43,913 bases of DNA from Oscillospiraceae bacterium. GTDB taxonomy: Bacteria; Bacillota; Clostridia; Oscillospirales; Ruminococcaceae. The notes below the pieces were generated by a model. That model did no database searches and was not told the DNA's origin. It saw only the letters and a program-made list of their open reading frames with translations. The stretch spans positions 1 to 43,913 of the forward strand of contig JAUNJJ010000020.1 in the NCBI GenBank assembly GCA_030533325.1, read 5' to 3'. Of this stretch, positions 1 through 8,507 are shown in pieces. Positions within the stretch are counted from its first letter, which is position 1. Every line of letters begins with the position of its first letter. A program made the translations under genes and the position numbers.

Positions 1-48
1 ATTGCCTTGCACATCCGTTCCCTGCGGTCACTCCGTGCATATCGGCTA

Positions 49-84
49 ATAGTGAACGAAAAAAATATTTTTTTCGTTCACTAT
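49..84. terminator. 36-bp perfect palindrome, possible terminator
   Basis: A perfect inverted repeat runs from ATAGTGAACG through an A7-TA-T7 centre to CGTTCACTAT. As RNA it would fold into a long hairpin with an AU-rich top. It could end a gene lying left of the window, or be the tip of a small repeated element. The GC-richer 48 bases before it show no gene. Confidence 0.4.
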
Positions 85-152
85 AACTTTTGAAAAATAC
101 CATCAGTATCATTATAATACTATTATGCCGCCGTATGAAATAATAATGAAAT

Positions 153-404
153 TTACCCAAGAAAAAGTATCTTAAGTTCAACTGCGTCAGCTAAGTCGAT
201 TTTTCCGTCACCGTTCATATCTAAAGTTTTTGAGCAAATCTGTTTTTCAGGATTAATTATATACTGAACAAGTTTCAGGAAATCGGCTGCTGATACAATT
301 CCATCATCATTTACGTCACCTGAAACTGTTTCAGGTAATAAGCAGGGAGTTGTCGTTACCGGCATGGTCGTTGTTGCTGCTGCAGTTGTTGTAACCTCAG
401 GTAT
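153..404 (-). pseudogene. Linker and type I dockerin segment cut off by an in-frame stop
   Basis: This stretch is open in exactly the same frame as the cohesin-like gene at 405-977 and begins right after that gene's TAA. It encodes a Thr/Ala/Pro-rich linker followed by a dockerin of about 58 residues. The two calcium-binding repeats are GDVNDDGIVSAADF and LDMNGDGKIDLADA, each followed by a helix. Dockerins attach secreted proteins to cohesins on scaffoldins. The only ATG (365) sits in the linker, has no signal peptide and no clear ribosome site, so independent translation would give a useless cytoplasmic dockerin. The simplest reading is a nonsense mutation in a cohesin-like/linker/dockerin gene; readthrough or a sequencing error are alternatives. 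The protein and the DNA resemble the dockerin ending the gene at 30485-34504. Confidence 0.75.
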
Positions 405-977
405 TTAATCAACAACTTTTACAGAACCGTCCACAAAATTACAAGAATAAGATTCAGGTGAATTAACGGAATTCAAAAAACAAAAATCGTAATCCGATAT
501 ATCAGCCCATTCGAGATCGTATATAGTTCCAGGTTTCGCATCTTCTGGTATCGTAAAATAAAATGATAAAACCACTTCATTATCTTTAATTTCATGTAGT
601 ATCCCAGATGTGAAAATAAAATTAATAATCCCGTCCCTTTCTAAATATTCAATACTCAGGTCTCCGGATATCGACTCAAAAGTAAGGTCTGTATTATTTA
701 ATATTCTAAGAAATATAGTGTCAACACACTTTCCTTCAAATCCACTTAGAACCAAATCAACCTTAACACGTTCGCCCGGTTTTCCTTCGACAAGTCTGCT
801 AAGGGATAAACAGTTTTTAACATCATCTGTTGTCGCTTCGTCAGTTGTTACCGGCTCATTTGCATTATTAAATAATTCAGATAAGTCATAGCCAGTATTT
901 TGCAATACAGCCACTGCCATCGCCACTGCCATCATTGAAAGAGCACATACCAATACAATTATTTTTTTAGTTTTCAT
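405..977 (-). CDS. Secreted cohesin-like module protein, probably truncated
   Basis: The protein has about 190 residues. It begins with a signal peptide (KTKK followed by a long Ala/Val/Met-rich hydrophobic run), then an acidic Thr-rich spacer, then one beta-rich module of about 130 residues. The module opens GKPGERVKVDLVLSG and closes with a strand reading GSVKVVD, the layout of cohesin-like domains. It is divergent and its partner is unknown. The ATG at 977 was chosen because AGGAG lies 6 bases before it; an ATG 27 bases upstream has no such site. The gene stops at TAA just where a linker and dockerin should continue in frame, so the intact ancestor was probably a cell-surface or cellulosome-type adaptor. 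No promoter was identified. Confidence 0.7.
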   Translation of the reverse strand: MKTKKIIVLVCALSMMAVAMAVAVLQNTGYDLSELFNNANEPVTTDEATTDDVKNCLSLSRLVEGKPGERVKVDLVLSGFEGKCVDTIFLRILNNTDLTFESISGDLSIEYLERDGIINFIFTSGILHEIKDNEVVLSFYFTIPEDAKPGTIYDLEWADISDYDFCFLNSVNSPESYSCNFVDGSVKVVD

Positions 978-1039
978 ATTAATCTCCTTTTCTTCGGTTT
1001 TCATCTTAATCCGTATAAATGTTTTTTCTTTGATTTACG

Positions 1040-2311
1040 TCAGTCTTTTTTACTTAATTCTTCAACTTTTCCTGCAGAGTTATTTACAATAACCATAGAA
1101 TTTTCTCTTGCCTCTATAACAATCTCTCTGATATTCAGAAAAGCCTCTGCAAGAATAGGATCAAAATCTCTGCCGCTGCCCTCGGAAATAATCTCAAAGC
1201 ATTTTTCCATAGGCATTGCGTCACGATAGCAGCGCTTTTCAGAAACAGCGTCAAACACATCTGCCACTGACATTATCCTTGCAGCAAGCGGGATGTCATT
1301 TCCGGAAAGCCCCTCAGGATACCCTTTGCCGTTCCATTTTTCGTGATGATATCGTGCAACATCATATGCCATTTCCCTGTAATATTCATCATAGGAATGG
1401 ATAAATACTTCCCTGATTATCTTTCCTCCCTTTACCGAATGGGATTTCATAATTTCAAATTCCTCATCGGTAAGCTTTCCCGGCTTGCAGAGAATGTTGT
1501 CAGGCACTGCAACTTTTCCGATATCATGCAGCGGCGCCACCGTTGCAAGACACTCTATAAACTCATCAGTCAGTATATCGGTGTACTTGCCCCTCTGCTG
1601 AAGCTCCCTGGCAAGAAGCTCAGCATAAACACTTGTCCTCTTAATATGTCCGCCTGTATTTTCGTCCCGATTTTCCACAATAGTTGCAAATCCGCATATC
1701 ATTTCCTGATTGTGGCAAACAAGATGCTCGTAATTATCTGCGTCCTCACTCAGAAGCTTCGATGTTCTTTTGGTAAGCAGCAAAAACAATGCAGCAAGGC
1801 TCAGAAGTGTCAGAAATCTTGGCAGAACGCTGAACAACAAAAGTCTGTCTAAAGTCAGAAAATTCTTATCATTATTCCTTCCTGTAAAAAAAGCAATAAA
1901 CTGTCCTGAAACAGTTACTGCCAGTGTTACAGCTGTTGAAATCTTGGTGAGCTTTTGTGAAAAATACAATCCTGCAATGGCAATGGGGTATGCATATATT
2001 ACAACAACATGGTATGTAAGTGTGGAAGTTATCACCAGCAAAAACAGGTCAGCAAACAATACATAGAGATACTTCAGACACTTAGCCGATGTTCCGCACA
2101 GCCCGTTGAGAAACGCAGGAAGAAGAAGAAACACCGCACCGATAAGGTAAGCCGCCGTCATTACAGGCTTATCAATTACAAATATTCCAAGTACATTCAG
2201 AATGTAAATCAAAGTAAATAACACAAAGGTCGTCAGCATTACATTTGCAGCAGTTCTGTTAGCTTCTTCTTCATTTTTGCAGATTATTTTGCTGAGGGTC
2301 ACATTGCTCAT
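1040..2311 (-). CDS. Membrane HD-GYP domain protein, probable cyclic-di-GMP phosphodiesterase
   Basis: The protein has 423 residues. The first 185 or so contain about six hydrophobic membrane segments with short loops, followed by a helical connector and a C-terminal HD-GYP domain. Visible catalytic motifs are HDIGKVAVPD (near residue 260) and HHEKWNGKGYPEGL (near 325), followed by the conserved ADVFDAV stretch, so the metal site and GYP motif look intact. HD-GYP enzymes of this family hydrolyse cyclic di-GMP or related dinucleotides. The membrane part resembles no sensor I can name and may be a simple anchor or ligand-sensing module. The gene stands alone, with its own promoter upstream and divergent from the ABC exporter operon. 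Confidence 0.88.
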   Translation of the reverse strand: MSNVTLSKIICKNEEEANRTAANVMLTTFVLFTLIYILNVLGIFVIDKPVMTAAYLIGAVFLLLPAFLNGLCGTSAKCLKYLYVLFADLFLLVITSTLTYHVVVIYAYPIAIAGLYFSQKLTKISTAVTLAVTVSGQFIAFFTGRNNDKNFLTLDRLLLFSVLPRFLTLLSLAALFLLLTKRTSKLLSEDADNYEHLVCHNQEMICGFATIVENRDENTGGHIKRTSVYAELLARELQQRGKYTDILTDEFIECLATVAPLHDIGKVAVPDNILCKPGKLTDEEFEIMKSHSVKGGKIIREVFIHSYDEYYREMAYDVARYHHEKWNGKGYPEGLSGNDIPLAARIMSVADVFDAVSEKRCYRDAMPMEKCFEIISEGSGRDFDPILAEAFLNIREIVIEARENSMVIVNNSAGKVEELSKKD

Positions 2312-2356
2312 TTATTATAATCCCCTTATCATATTACGAAAATGTTAATTTTAGAT

Positions 2357-2385
2357 ATTATACCACACTCACGAAGAAAAAACAA
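2357..2385 (-). promoter_or_regulatory. Promoter of the membrane HD-GYP gene
   Basis: On the minus strand TTGTTT and TATAAT are separated by 17 bases, and a TG one base before the -10 makes an extended -10 element. The start of transcription would be about 35-40 bases before the gene. Confidence 0.6.
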
Positions 2386-2426
2386 GGTAATATCTTTTGT
2401 TCTTTTGTTCCTGCTCCTTCCCATCA

Positions 2427-2455
2427 TTGACATTTTCCCAAATCAGTAGTATAAT
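2427..2455 (+). promoter_or_regulatory. Consensus promoter of the ABC-2 exporter operon
   Basis: A perfect TTGACA and a perfect TATAAT are separated by 17 bases. Transcription would start near 2463, leaving a leader of about 110 bases before the ATPase gene. I see no operator or hairpin in the leader. Confidence 0.8.
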
Positions 2456-2571
2456 AATTACTCCGAAAAAGAAATAAAAATCAGAAATAATATTTTTTTG
2501 TAACCTTTTCGGCTTTTATTTCGTATTATTAATATGCTGAAATTTTTTTACTAAGGGAAAGTGAGATACAT

Positions 2572-3573
2572 ATGCAGAACGCTATTGAAATTCAGAACAT
2601 AACAAAAGAATTCAAGGTACTTAACCGCAGAGAAGGTCTTAAAGGAAGTATCAAAGACCTGTTTTCAAGAGACTATAAAATCGTGCGCGCCGTTGATAAT
2701 ATTTCCATGAATATTGAACAGGGTGAGATTGTCGGTTACCTTGGTCCTAACGGTGCCGGAAAATCAACTACAATAAAAATGATGACCGGCGTACTTGAGC
2801 CTACTTCCGGCAATATTCTTGTAAACGGAAATATCCCGTATAAAAACAGAACAAAAAACGCCCAGGACATCGGGGTTGTCTTCGGTCAGAGAACTCAGCT
2901 CTGGTGGGCTCTGCCTCTTGTAGAATCCTTCAGAATACTCAAGGACATCTACCAGATAAGCGACAAGGACTACAACAGCATGCTTGATCTGTACAAGTCC
3001 CTTGTTGACATTGAACCACTGCTGCACAAACCGGTACGTCAGATGTCTCTTGGTCAGAGAACCCTCAGCGATATACTTGCAGCCTTCCTGCACAATCCAA
3101 AGATAGTTTTTCTTGATGAGCCTACAATCGGACTTGATGTATCTATGAAATCGAAAATCAGAACTCTTATCCAGGCTCTTAACAAAGAGAAAAATACGAC
3201 TATCATTCTCACCACGCACGATATGGGCGACGTTGACGCGCTCTGCCAGAGAATTGTTATCATCGACAAGGGAAAAATGCTCTACGACAATGATATCGAA
3301 CACCTGAAAAAATTCTTTGGCTCATACAGAACACTGAAAATCCGTGCTGACGGTAATCTTAAGGAGCAGAAGGAAATAATTCAGAAGGAACTCCCTGATT
3401 TCAGTGTTACTTCAGATGAAGAATGGATATCAGTCCTTGTTGATGAGGACAAATCAGGTATTATGGACGTCCTTGCCGGGCTCCAGAAAAATCACAGCAT
3501 ACGTGATATGAAACTTGAAGAAATCTCCTCTGAGGATGTAATCAAGAAGATTTACGAGGAGGGTGTGCAATGA
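2572..3573 (+). CDS. ABC-2 type exporter, ATP-binding subunit (COG4586 type)
   Basis: The protein has 333 residues and one ABC domain. Walker A is GPNGAGKST (about residues 60-68), the Q-loop region reads VVFGQRTQLWW, the signature is the variant MSLGQR, Walker B is KIVFLDEPT, and the switch is TTHDMGD. The long N-terminal insertion before Walker A and the QLWW motif are typical of the COG4586 group, which pairs with two ABC-2 permeases (COG4587 and COG3694). Members include proposed antibiotic or viologen exporters, but the substrate here cannot be read. The gene overlaps the next one by four bases (ATGA), indicating translational coupling. It has a near-perfect promoter, suggesting steady expression. 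Confidence 0.88.
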   Translation: MQNAIEIQNITKEFKVLNRREGLKGSIKDLFSRDYKIVRAVDNISMNIEQGEIVGYLGPNGAGKSTTIKMMTGVLEPTSGNILVNGNIPYKNRTKNAQDIGVVFGQRTQLWWALPLVESFRILKDIYQISDKDYNSMLDLYKSLVDIEPLLHKPVRQMSLGQRTLSDILAAFLHNPKIVFLDEPTIGLDVSMKSKIRTLIQALNKEKNTTIILTTHDMGDVDALCQRIVIIDKGKMLYDNDIEHLKKFFGSYRTLKIRADGNLKEQKEIIQKELPDFSVTSDEEWISVLVDEDKSGIMDVLAGLQKNHSIRDMKLEEISSEDVIKKIYEEGVQ

Positions 3574-4373
3574 ATCTGAAGAAATACTTTACACTGACAC
3601 GCGCAGGTATAATTGAAGGACTTCAGTTCAGAGCCTCCGCAGCAGTTATGGTTGCCGGAAATATTCTCTACCTCATTGTGGTGTATTTTCTCTGGAAATC
3701 AATATATGCCTCTTCCGGACAGGATATTGTAAACGGAATGACATTTACAGATACACTCATATACCTTGTACTTGCAACTGCACTTTTCGGATTCATGGAA
3801 ATGTACACGGTATTTGAAATGGGCAGAAACATACAGGACGGCAGAATAGTACTCGATCTGCTCAAACCCATGGAATACAGAAATTTTCTTTTCTGGTCAT
3901 CATCAGGGGCATTCGTAATAAATTTTCTGTTCACATTTCTTCCAACATTTATAATTGTTTCTGTATTAACACACGGTGCAATACACTTCGGAATAAATAT
4001 AATTCTGTTTATTGTTTCCGTGGTACTGGCTATAATTATCAACTACAATATTGATTTTTTCACAGGAACAATATGTCTCTTTACAGAATCAACATGGGGA
4101 ATAAATATCATGAAACAGGTTATCGTTCTCCTGCTCTCCGGTGCGACAATACCGATTGCATTCTTCCCGGAACCGCTTAAAACCATTGTTTCATATCTGC
4201 CCTTCCAGTCAATATACAATGCACCTCTTACCATTCTTCTCAACGGTGAACCTGATATTAAATCAGCAGGCACCATACTCGGTACACAGCTTTTCTGGTG
4301 CATCGCAACTGTCGTTATAAGCAAACTCTTCTGGAAAACATCACTCCGCCAGATTACAGTGAACGGAGGTTAA
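3570..4373 (+). CDS. ABC-2 type exporter permease, first subunit
   Basis: The protein has 267 residues with about six hydrophobic segments, beginning with a short basic N-terminus (MNLKKYFTLTRAGI) that continues directly into a membrane-bound helix. It contains the polar stretch MGRNIQDGRIVLDLLKP seen in ABC-2 family permeases of the COG4587/COG3694 type. Its start overlaps the ATPase stop, and the second permease starts two bases after its own stop, so all three subunits are made together. A heterodimer of this protein and the next probably forms the channel driven by the ATPase at 2572-3573. Substrate unknown. Confidence 0.85.
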   Translation: MNLKKYFTLTRAGIIEGLQFRASAAVMVAGNILYLIVVYFLWKSIYASSGQDIVNGMTFTDTLIYLVLATALFGFMEMYTVFEMGRNIQDGRIVLDLLKPMEYRNFLFWSSSGAFVINFLFTFLPTFIIVSVLTHGAIHFGINIILFIVSVVLAIIINYNIDFFTGTICLFTESTWGINIMKQVIVLLLSGATIPIAFFPEPLKTIVSYLPFQSIYNAPLTILLNGEPDIKSAGTILGTQLFWCIATVVISKLFWKTSLRQITVNGG

Positions 4374-4375
4374 TC

Positions 4376-5179
4376 ATGAAAAACAAAGGTTTAGGTTTCT
4401 ATCTTCGCATATACGGAAAAATTCTCGCTCAGGACCTGAAGAGTAAAATGAGCTACAGGGCTGACTTTATCATTTCCACTATCGGTATGATATTCACCAA
4501 TATCTCGGGATTTGTCAGCTTCTGGATTCTATTCAAAAACTTCCCCTCTGTAAACGGATGGGGATATTATGAAATGCTCTTCCTGTACGGATTTTCACTT
4601 ATTTCACTGACACCGGTTCAGTGCTTTTTTGATAACAACTGGAGCCTGCGAATGTATGTTTACTCCGGTGACTTCATTAAATACTGTTTCCGTCCGATAA
4701 ATATATTTTTCTATTATCAGTCGGAGGTATTTGACATAAAGGGACTGGGACAGCTTGCGTTCGGCATAGGCACTCTCTGCTATTCATGGAGCAAAATCGG
4801 TCTGGCAGTTACACCTCTTATGATACTCAAAGTCATCATTTTCTTGCTGACAGCATCACTTGTTATGATTGCCCTCCAGAACGCCGCCTCCGCAGCATGT
4901 TTCTGGATACAGAATTCATTCTACATACTTGATTTCGTTTTCAGATTCAAGGACTATGCAAGGTATCCTATTACAATCTTCAGTCCGGTTTTCCGCTTTA
5001 TTTTTACTTTCATAATGCCTATCGCATTTATCGCCTACTACCCGAGTCTTGTAATTCTGAGACCGGACGAAGTCCCGCTCCTCTCATGGCTCTCCCCGAT
5101 GTTCGGAGCATTTTTCTTCTTCCTCAGCTACAAACTCTGGATGTTCGGCGCATCAAGATACAGCGGAACCGGTTCATAA
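4376..5179 (+). CDS. ABC-2 type exporter permease, second subunit
   Basis: The protein has 267 residues and about six membrane segments. The start was set at the ATG preceded by GGAGG with a six-base gap; a longer open frame reaching back to 4298 lies inside the previous permease and has no ribosome site. Residues such as DFIKYCFRPINIFFYY match the pattern LLxPxN found in the partner permease and in COG3694-type subunits. It is the last gene of the exporter operon and ends at a strong hairpin terminator shared with the convergent helicase gene. Confidence 0.85.
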   Translation: MKNKGLGFYLRIYGKILAQDLKSKMSYRADFIISTIGMIFTNISGFVSFWILFKNFPSVNGWGYYEMLFLYGFSLISLTPVQCFFDNNWSLRMYVYSGDFIKYCFRPINIFFYYQSEVFDIKGLGQLAFGIGTLCYSWSKIGLAVTPLMILKVIIFLLTASLVMIALQNAASAACFWIQNSFYILDFVFRFKDYARYPITIFSPVFRFIFTFIMPIAFIAYYPSLVILRPDEVPLLSWLSPMFGAFFFFLSYKLWMFGASRYSGTGS

Positions 5180-5214
5180 AAAATCAGCCAGTCATTTTGA
5201 CTGGCTGATTTTTT
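5178..5214. terminator. Bidirectional terminator between exporter and SNF2 helicase
   Basis: A perfect 17-base stem with a TTT loop (AATCAGCCAGTCA core) is flanked by A6 on one side and T6 on the other, so it works in both directions. It overlaps the stop codon of the minus-strand helicase gene. Confidence 0.85.
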
Positions 5215-8200
5215 ACTCAAGTATACTCAAAATATCATCCGCACTCATCTTCATAATATCGCCTTCACCGTTCACGGCAATATCATAAAGCTCCGCCTTC
5301 TTCTCCTGCAACCTGATAATCTTCTCCTCAATAGTCCTGCTTGTGATAAGCTTGTATATCTGTACATTTCTCTTCTGCCCGATTCTGTATGCACGGTCAG
5401 AAGCCTGATTTTCGGCTGAAAGATTCCACCACGGATCGTAGTGAATTACAATATCCGCACCCGTCAGATTAAGACCGGTACCACCTGCTTTCAGAGAAAT
5501 CAGAAAAACATTCGTATCATCTTCGTTAAACTGACTGACAAGCCTTATTCGTTCAGCAGGTTTTGTTTTTCCGGTAATGGTATAAAAGCTGATTCCTTCC
5601 CTTTCAAGTCTTTCTGAAATTATATCCAGCATAGAAGTAAACTGTGAAAAGAGCAGAATCTTATGACCGGAAGTAATGCAGTTTGAAACCAGCTCCATGC
5701 ACTGTTCAAGCTTGGCGCTGCCTCCGTTGTAATTGTCATAGACAAGCGACGGATCACAGCAAATCTGACGGAGACGTGTAAGCATTGCAAGAATCTTAAT
5801 ACGGTCACTTCCGTCCTTGATTTCCTTTTTAAGAGTTTCCTTAACATCCGCAACGTTTGCAGAATAGAGACTGCTCTGCTCCTCGCCCATACCTGCATAC
5901 ATAACCGTTTCCATCTTGTCCGGAAGTTCCTTAAGAACCTCCTTCTTCATACGTCTGAGCACAAACGGAGAAATGATTTTCTGAAGAGCCTTTACTACTT
6001 TTTCCTCTTTTTTCGCAGTAATCGGCGCCTCAAAATTCTTCTTGAAATATGTATAACCATAGAGATAATCCGGCATGATATAGTCAAATATACTCCAGAG
6101 CTCTGCAAGGCTGTTCTCAACCGGTGTACCTGTAAGGGCAAATCTTGTATCAGCCTTTATTGCCTTTACTGCCCTCGCTGCCTGTGTATTCTGATTTTTT
6201 ATATACTGCGCCTCATCAATAAACTGAATATGAAAATCTATATTTTCGTACTTGTCAATATCACGTGTAATAAGAGAATATGGTGTTATTACTACATCAT
6301 ATTTTTCCGCTTCTGAAATCAGGACATCTCTCTCAGCAATAGTTCCTGTAACTGCAAGAGTATCCAGTTCCGGTGCGAAGCGCTTTATTTCATTTTCCCA
6401 GTTCAGAGTAAGGGATGCCGGACATATAACAAGATTCGGTTTGTGGTTTTCAGAATTCTGTTTTTCACTCAGCATAAGCGAAATAGCCTGAATTGTCTTT
6501 CCAAGACCCATATCATCAGCAAGAACGCCACCGAAACCATAACATGATATTGTCTTCATCCACCGGAAACCGTATTTCTGATATTCACGCATAGTATTTT
6601 CAAGGCTCTTCGGGACAGAAAGATTTTCTGAATCCTCAACCATAAGTCCAAAACTGCTGACAGCCTTTTTAAATTCAGTACTTCTGTTTATCCTGATATT
6701 GTCACAGTTTTTCTTGAGTCCGTCAAGATACATCATACGGTACTTCGGCACGGAAAGCTTGTTTTTCAGAAGCGCCTTGTCACTGATATTAAGACTCTCC
6801 GTCACATCTGCAAGTTCAGTAACCGAATCACCGAGCAGTGCAAATGAACCGTCCTTAAGTCTGTGATAACGTGCACCCTTTCTGTAGCTTTTAAGCATTC
6901 CCACAAGTTCATCCATAGTGTAACCATCCGCTGTAATCTCCAGTTCAAGAAGATTTCCGGAAGGTCGAATACCTATGGCAGGACGTACCGGCTGCCTTAT
7001 ACCAATCTTTTTGAAAGCATCACTGACATACACATCCATTACTTTCTCAAATTCCGGAAGACCTGATGACAAAAGACTGTAAAGCTCATCATCGCCGTGC
7101 AGAACAAATGTTCCCGGACTTTCAGAAGATTCATCGGAAAAATAACGTGAAAAAACATTTCGTGCTGCCTTTTCTGCCGGATAGTCACAGAAAGGATTTT
7201 TACTCTGATCATAGAAACCGGTAAATGTTCTGTCGCCATAGACAAAGTCCATTCGTGCACAAACACCGTCATTTAACGTATCAATGAACAGTTTAGCCTC
7301 AAGTTCAGGCGGAACAAAATCCTCCAGCATTTCGATGCCTCTGACTCTGGCGTACCGGCTTACAGGTCTGAGTACAGCACTGTAAAATGCAGACATACGC
7401 TTTCCGGTTATATGAACACTGTTATTTATTATACAGCATTCAAGAAGCTTTATCACTGAACGGCAGAAACCGGTTGAAGTAATGTAGAAAATCCGGTTTT
7501 CATCATCTATAAAACAGGCTCTGCTGCCATGACCATAGTAAGTATATCTGAGAGGATTCAGCCTGATGTTATAGCCTTTGGCACTGCTGTCCTCTGAAAC
7601 TTCAAAAAAAATCTCCGGGTTCTGAAAACTTACAAGGTAATCCTTGCCGTTATAGCTTATATACTGTTCTTTGTATAGTTCAAAAAAGCTGTCTATTCGC
7701 TTTCCCCTTATAGCAACAGAGCGCTTTGTATCGTCCTTTTTAGTACCCTTTGTCAGGCGGTCAGATGAAGATGAATAGAAATAATAGACCATGTCCATAA
7801 GTTTTCTGCTTTGCTCATCAAGAAGATTATAAGTATGGCGGTATGAAAAATTTTTTCCGTAGTTACGAACACTTCCTGTTTCATACGCAGTCTTAAGATC
7901 TGCAACATCGGAAACAGAATACAGTTTTTCTGCACCGGTTTTAAGTGAGCATTTTATCAGACCGCTTTTGTCAGTACTAAGCACCGGCACCACTCTTATA
8001 CTCTCCGGTTTCCTGCTTTCCTCCGGTTCTGTTTCTTCATCACAGTATCCGTCAATAAGCTCTGACAGAATTTCATCACGTCTCCTGGCAAGATCTCTGT
8101 CAAAACGTTCTTTTACAATAATCATTAATGCAGATTTATGAACGCAGTATTCATCCCTGCATAAGCGGTCACAGCGCGAATATTCAAGCTCACCAGAATC

Positions 8201-8380
8201 ACTTAAAACAACCTCAACATGATTCCCGTAATAGTAACCCGCTCCGCTGTCACGCAGCCAGCACTCATAAGTACCGTCCGTGTAAACATTCAAAGTCGTA
8301 GTCATGTTTCTCTCTGCCAGTTTCCGTGCCTTCTTTATAATCTCAGGACTTATCTGTTCTTCAAAGTCATGTATGTTCAT
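5213..8380 (-). CDS. SNF2-family helicase with N-terminal SWIM zinc finger
   Basis: The protein has 1055 residues. Near residues 70-85 a CDRLCRDEYCVH cluster (Cys-x3-Cys-x4-Cys-x-His) resembles a SWIM zinc finger. A large middle part corresponds to the SNF2-associated region found in bacterial homologues. The motor follows: motif I DDMGLGKT (about 620), motif II DEAQ (about 720), motif III ALTGTPVEN, and in the second lobe GGTGLNLTGAD, DPWWN and QASDRAYRIGQ (about 970-1000). Bacterial members are ATP-driven double-stranded DNA translocases that may clear RNA polymerase or other proteins; none of that is specific here. It is a single gene with its own promoter and no restriction or defence partner next to it, so a housekeeping role is more likely. 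Confidence 0.9.
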   Translation of the reverse strand: MNIHDFEEQISPEIIKKARKLAERNMTTTLNVYTDGTYECWLRDSGAGYYYGNHVEVVLSDSGELEYSRCDRLCRDEYCVHKSALMIIVKERFDRDLARRRDEILSELIDGYCDEETEPEESRKPESIRVVPVLSTDKSGLIKCSLKTGAEKLYSVSDVADLKTAYETGSVRNYGKNFSYRHTYNLLDEQSRKLMDMVYYFYSSSSDRLTKGTKKDDTKRSVAIRGKRIDSFFELYKEQYISYNGKDYLVSFQNPEIFFEVSEDSSAKGYNIRLNPLRYTYYGHGSRACFIDDENRIFYITSTGFCRSVIKLLECCIINNSVHITGKRMSAFYSAVLRPVSRYARVRGIEMLEDFVPPELEAKLFIDTLNDGVCARMDFVYGDRTFTGFYDQSKNPFCDYPAEKAARNVFSRYFSDESSESPGTFVLHGDDELYSLLSSGLPEFEKVMDVYVSDAFKKIGIRQPVRPAIGIRPSGNLLELEITADGYTMDELVGMLKSYRKGARYHRLKDGSFALLGDSVTELADVTESLNISDKALLKNKLSVPKYRMMYLDGLKKNCDNIRINRSTEFKKAVSSFGLMVEDSENLSVPKSLENTMREYQKYGFRWMKTISCYGFGGVLADDMGLGKTIQAISLMLSEKQNSENHKPNLVICPASLTLNWENEIKRFAPELDTLAVTGTIAERDVLISEAEKYDVVITPYSLITRDIDKYENIDFHIQFIDEAQYIKNQNTQAARAVKAIKADTRFALTGTPVENSLAELWSIFDYIMPDYLYGYTYFKKNFEAPITAKKEEKVVKALQKIISPFVLRRMKKEVLKELPDKMETVMYAGMGEEQSSLYSANVADVKETLKKEIKDGSDRIKILAMLTRLRQICCDPSLVYDNYNGGSAKLEQCMELVSNCITSGHKILLFSQFTSMLDIISERLEREGISFYTITGKTKPAERIRLVSQFNEDDTNVFLISLKAGGTGLNLTGADIVIHYDPWWNLSAENQASDRAYRIGQKRNVQIYKLITSRTIEEKIIRLQEKKAELYDIAVNGEGDIMKMSADDILSILE

Positions 8381-8428
8381 ATAAGCTTTCTTCTTTCTTT
8401 TAAGAACTGTTCGTTATTACATGAACTC

Positions 8429-8457
8429 ATTATATCATATTTTCAGTAATTATTCAA
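8429..8457 (-). promoter_or_regulatory. Promoter of the SNF2 helicase gene
   Basis: TTGAAT and TATAAT are spaced by 17 bases on the minus strand, with TGA before the -10 forming an extended -10 element. It lies about 50 bases before the helicase start. Confidence 0.65.
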
Positions 8458-8464
8458 CGATAAC

Positions 8465-8490
8465 AAAAAATCCCGCTTTTAAAAGCAGGA
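8465..8490 (-). terminator. Terminator of the TIGR00266 gene
   Basis: A ten-base stem (TCCTGCTTTT paired with AAAAGCGGGA on the minus strand, one G-U pair) is followed on that strand by T6. It lies just after the stop of the 8508-9209 gene. Confidence 0.75.
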
Positions 8491-8507
8491 CTTTCTGTTA
8501 TATCCGA

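Noticed and set aside
49-84. Replication or integration origin
   Set aside because: A single palindrome without iterated sites, integrase or replication gene nearby does not support this.
5213-8380. SNF2 helicase as part of a defence island
   Set aside because: No nuclease, methylase or other defence gene lies beside it; it has its own promoter and shares only a terminator with an ABC exporter.
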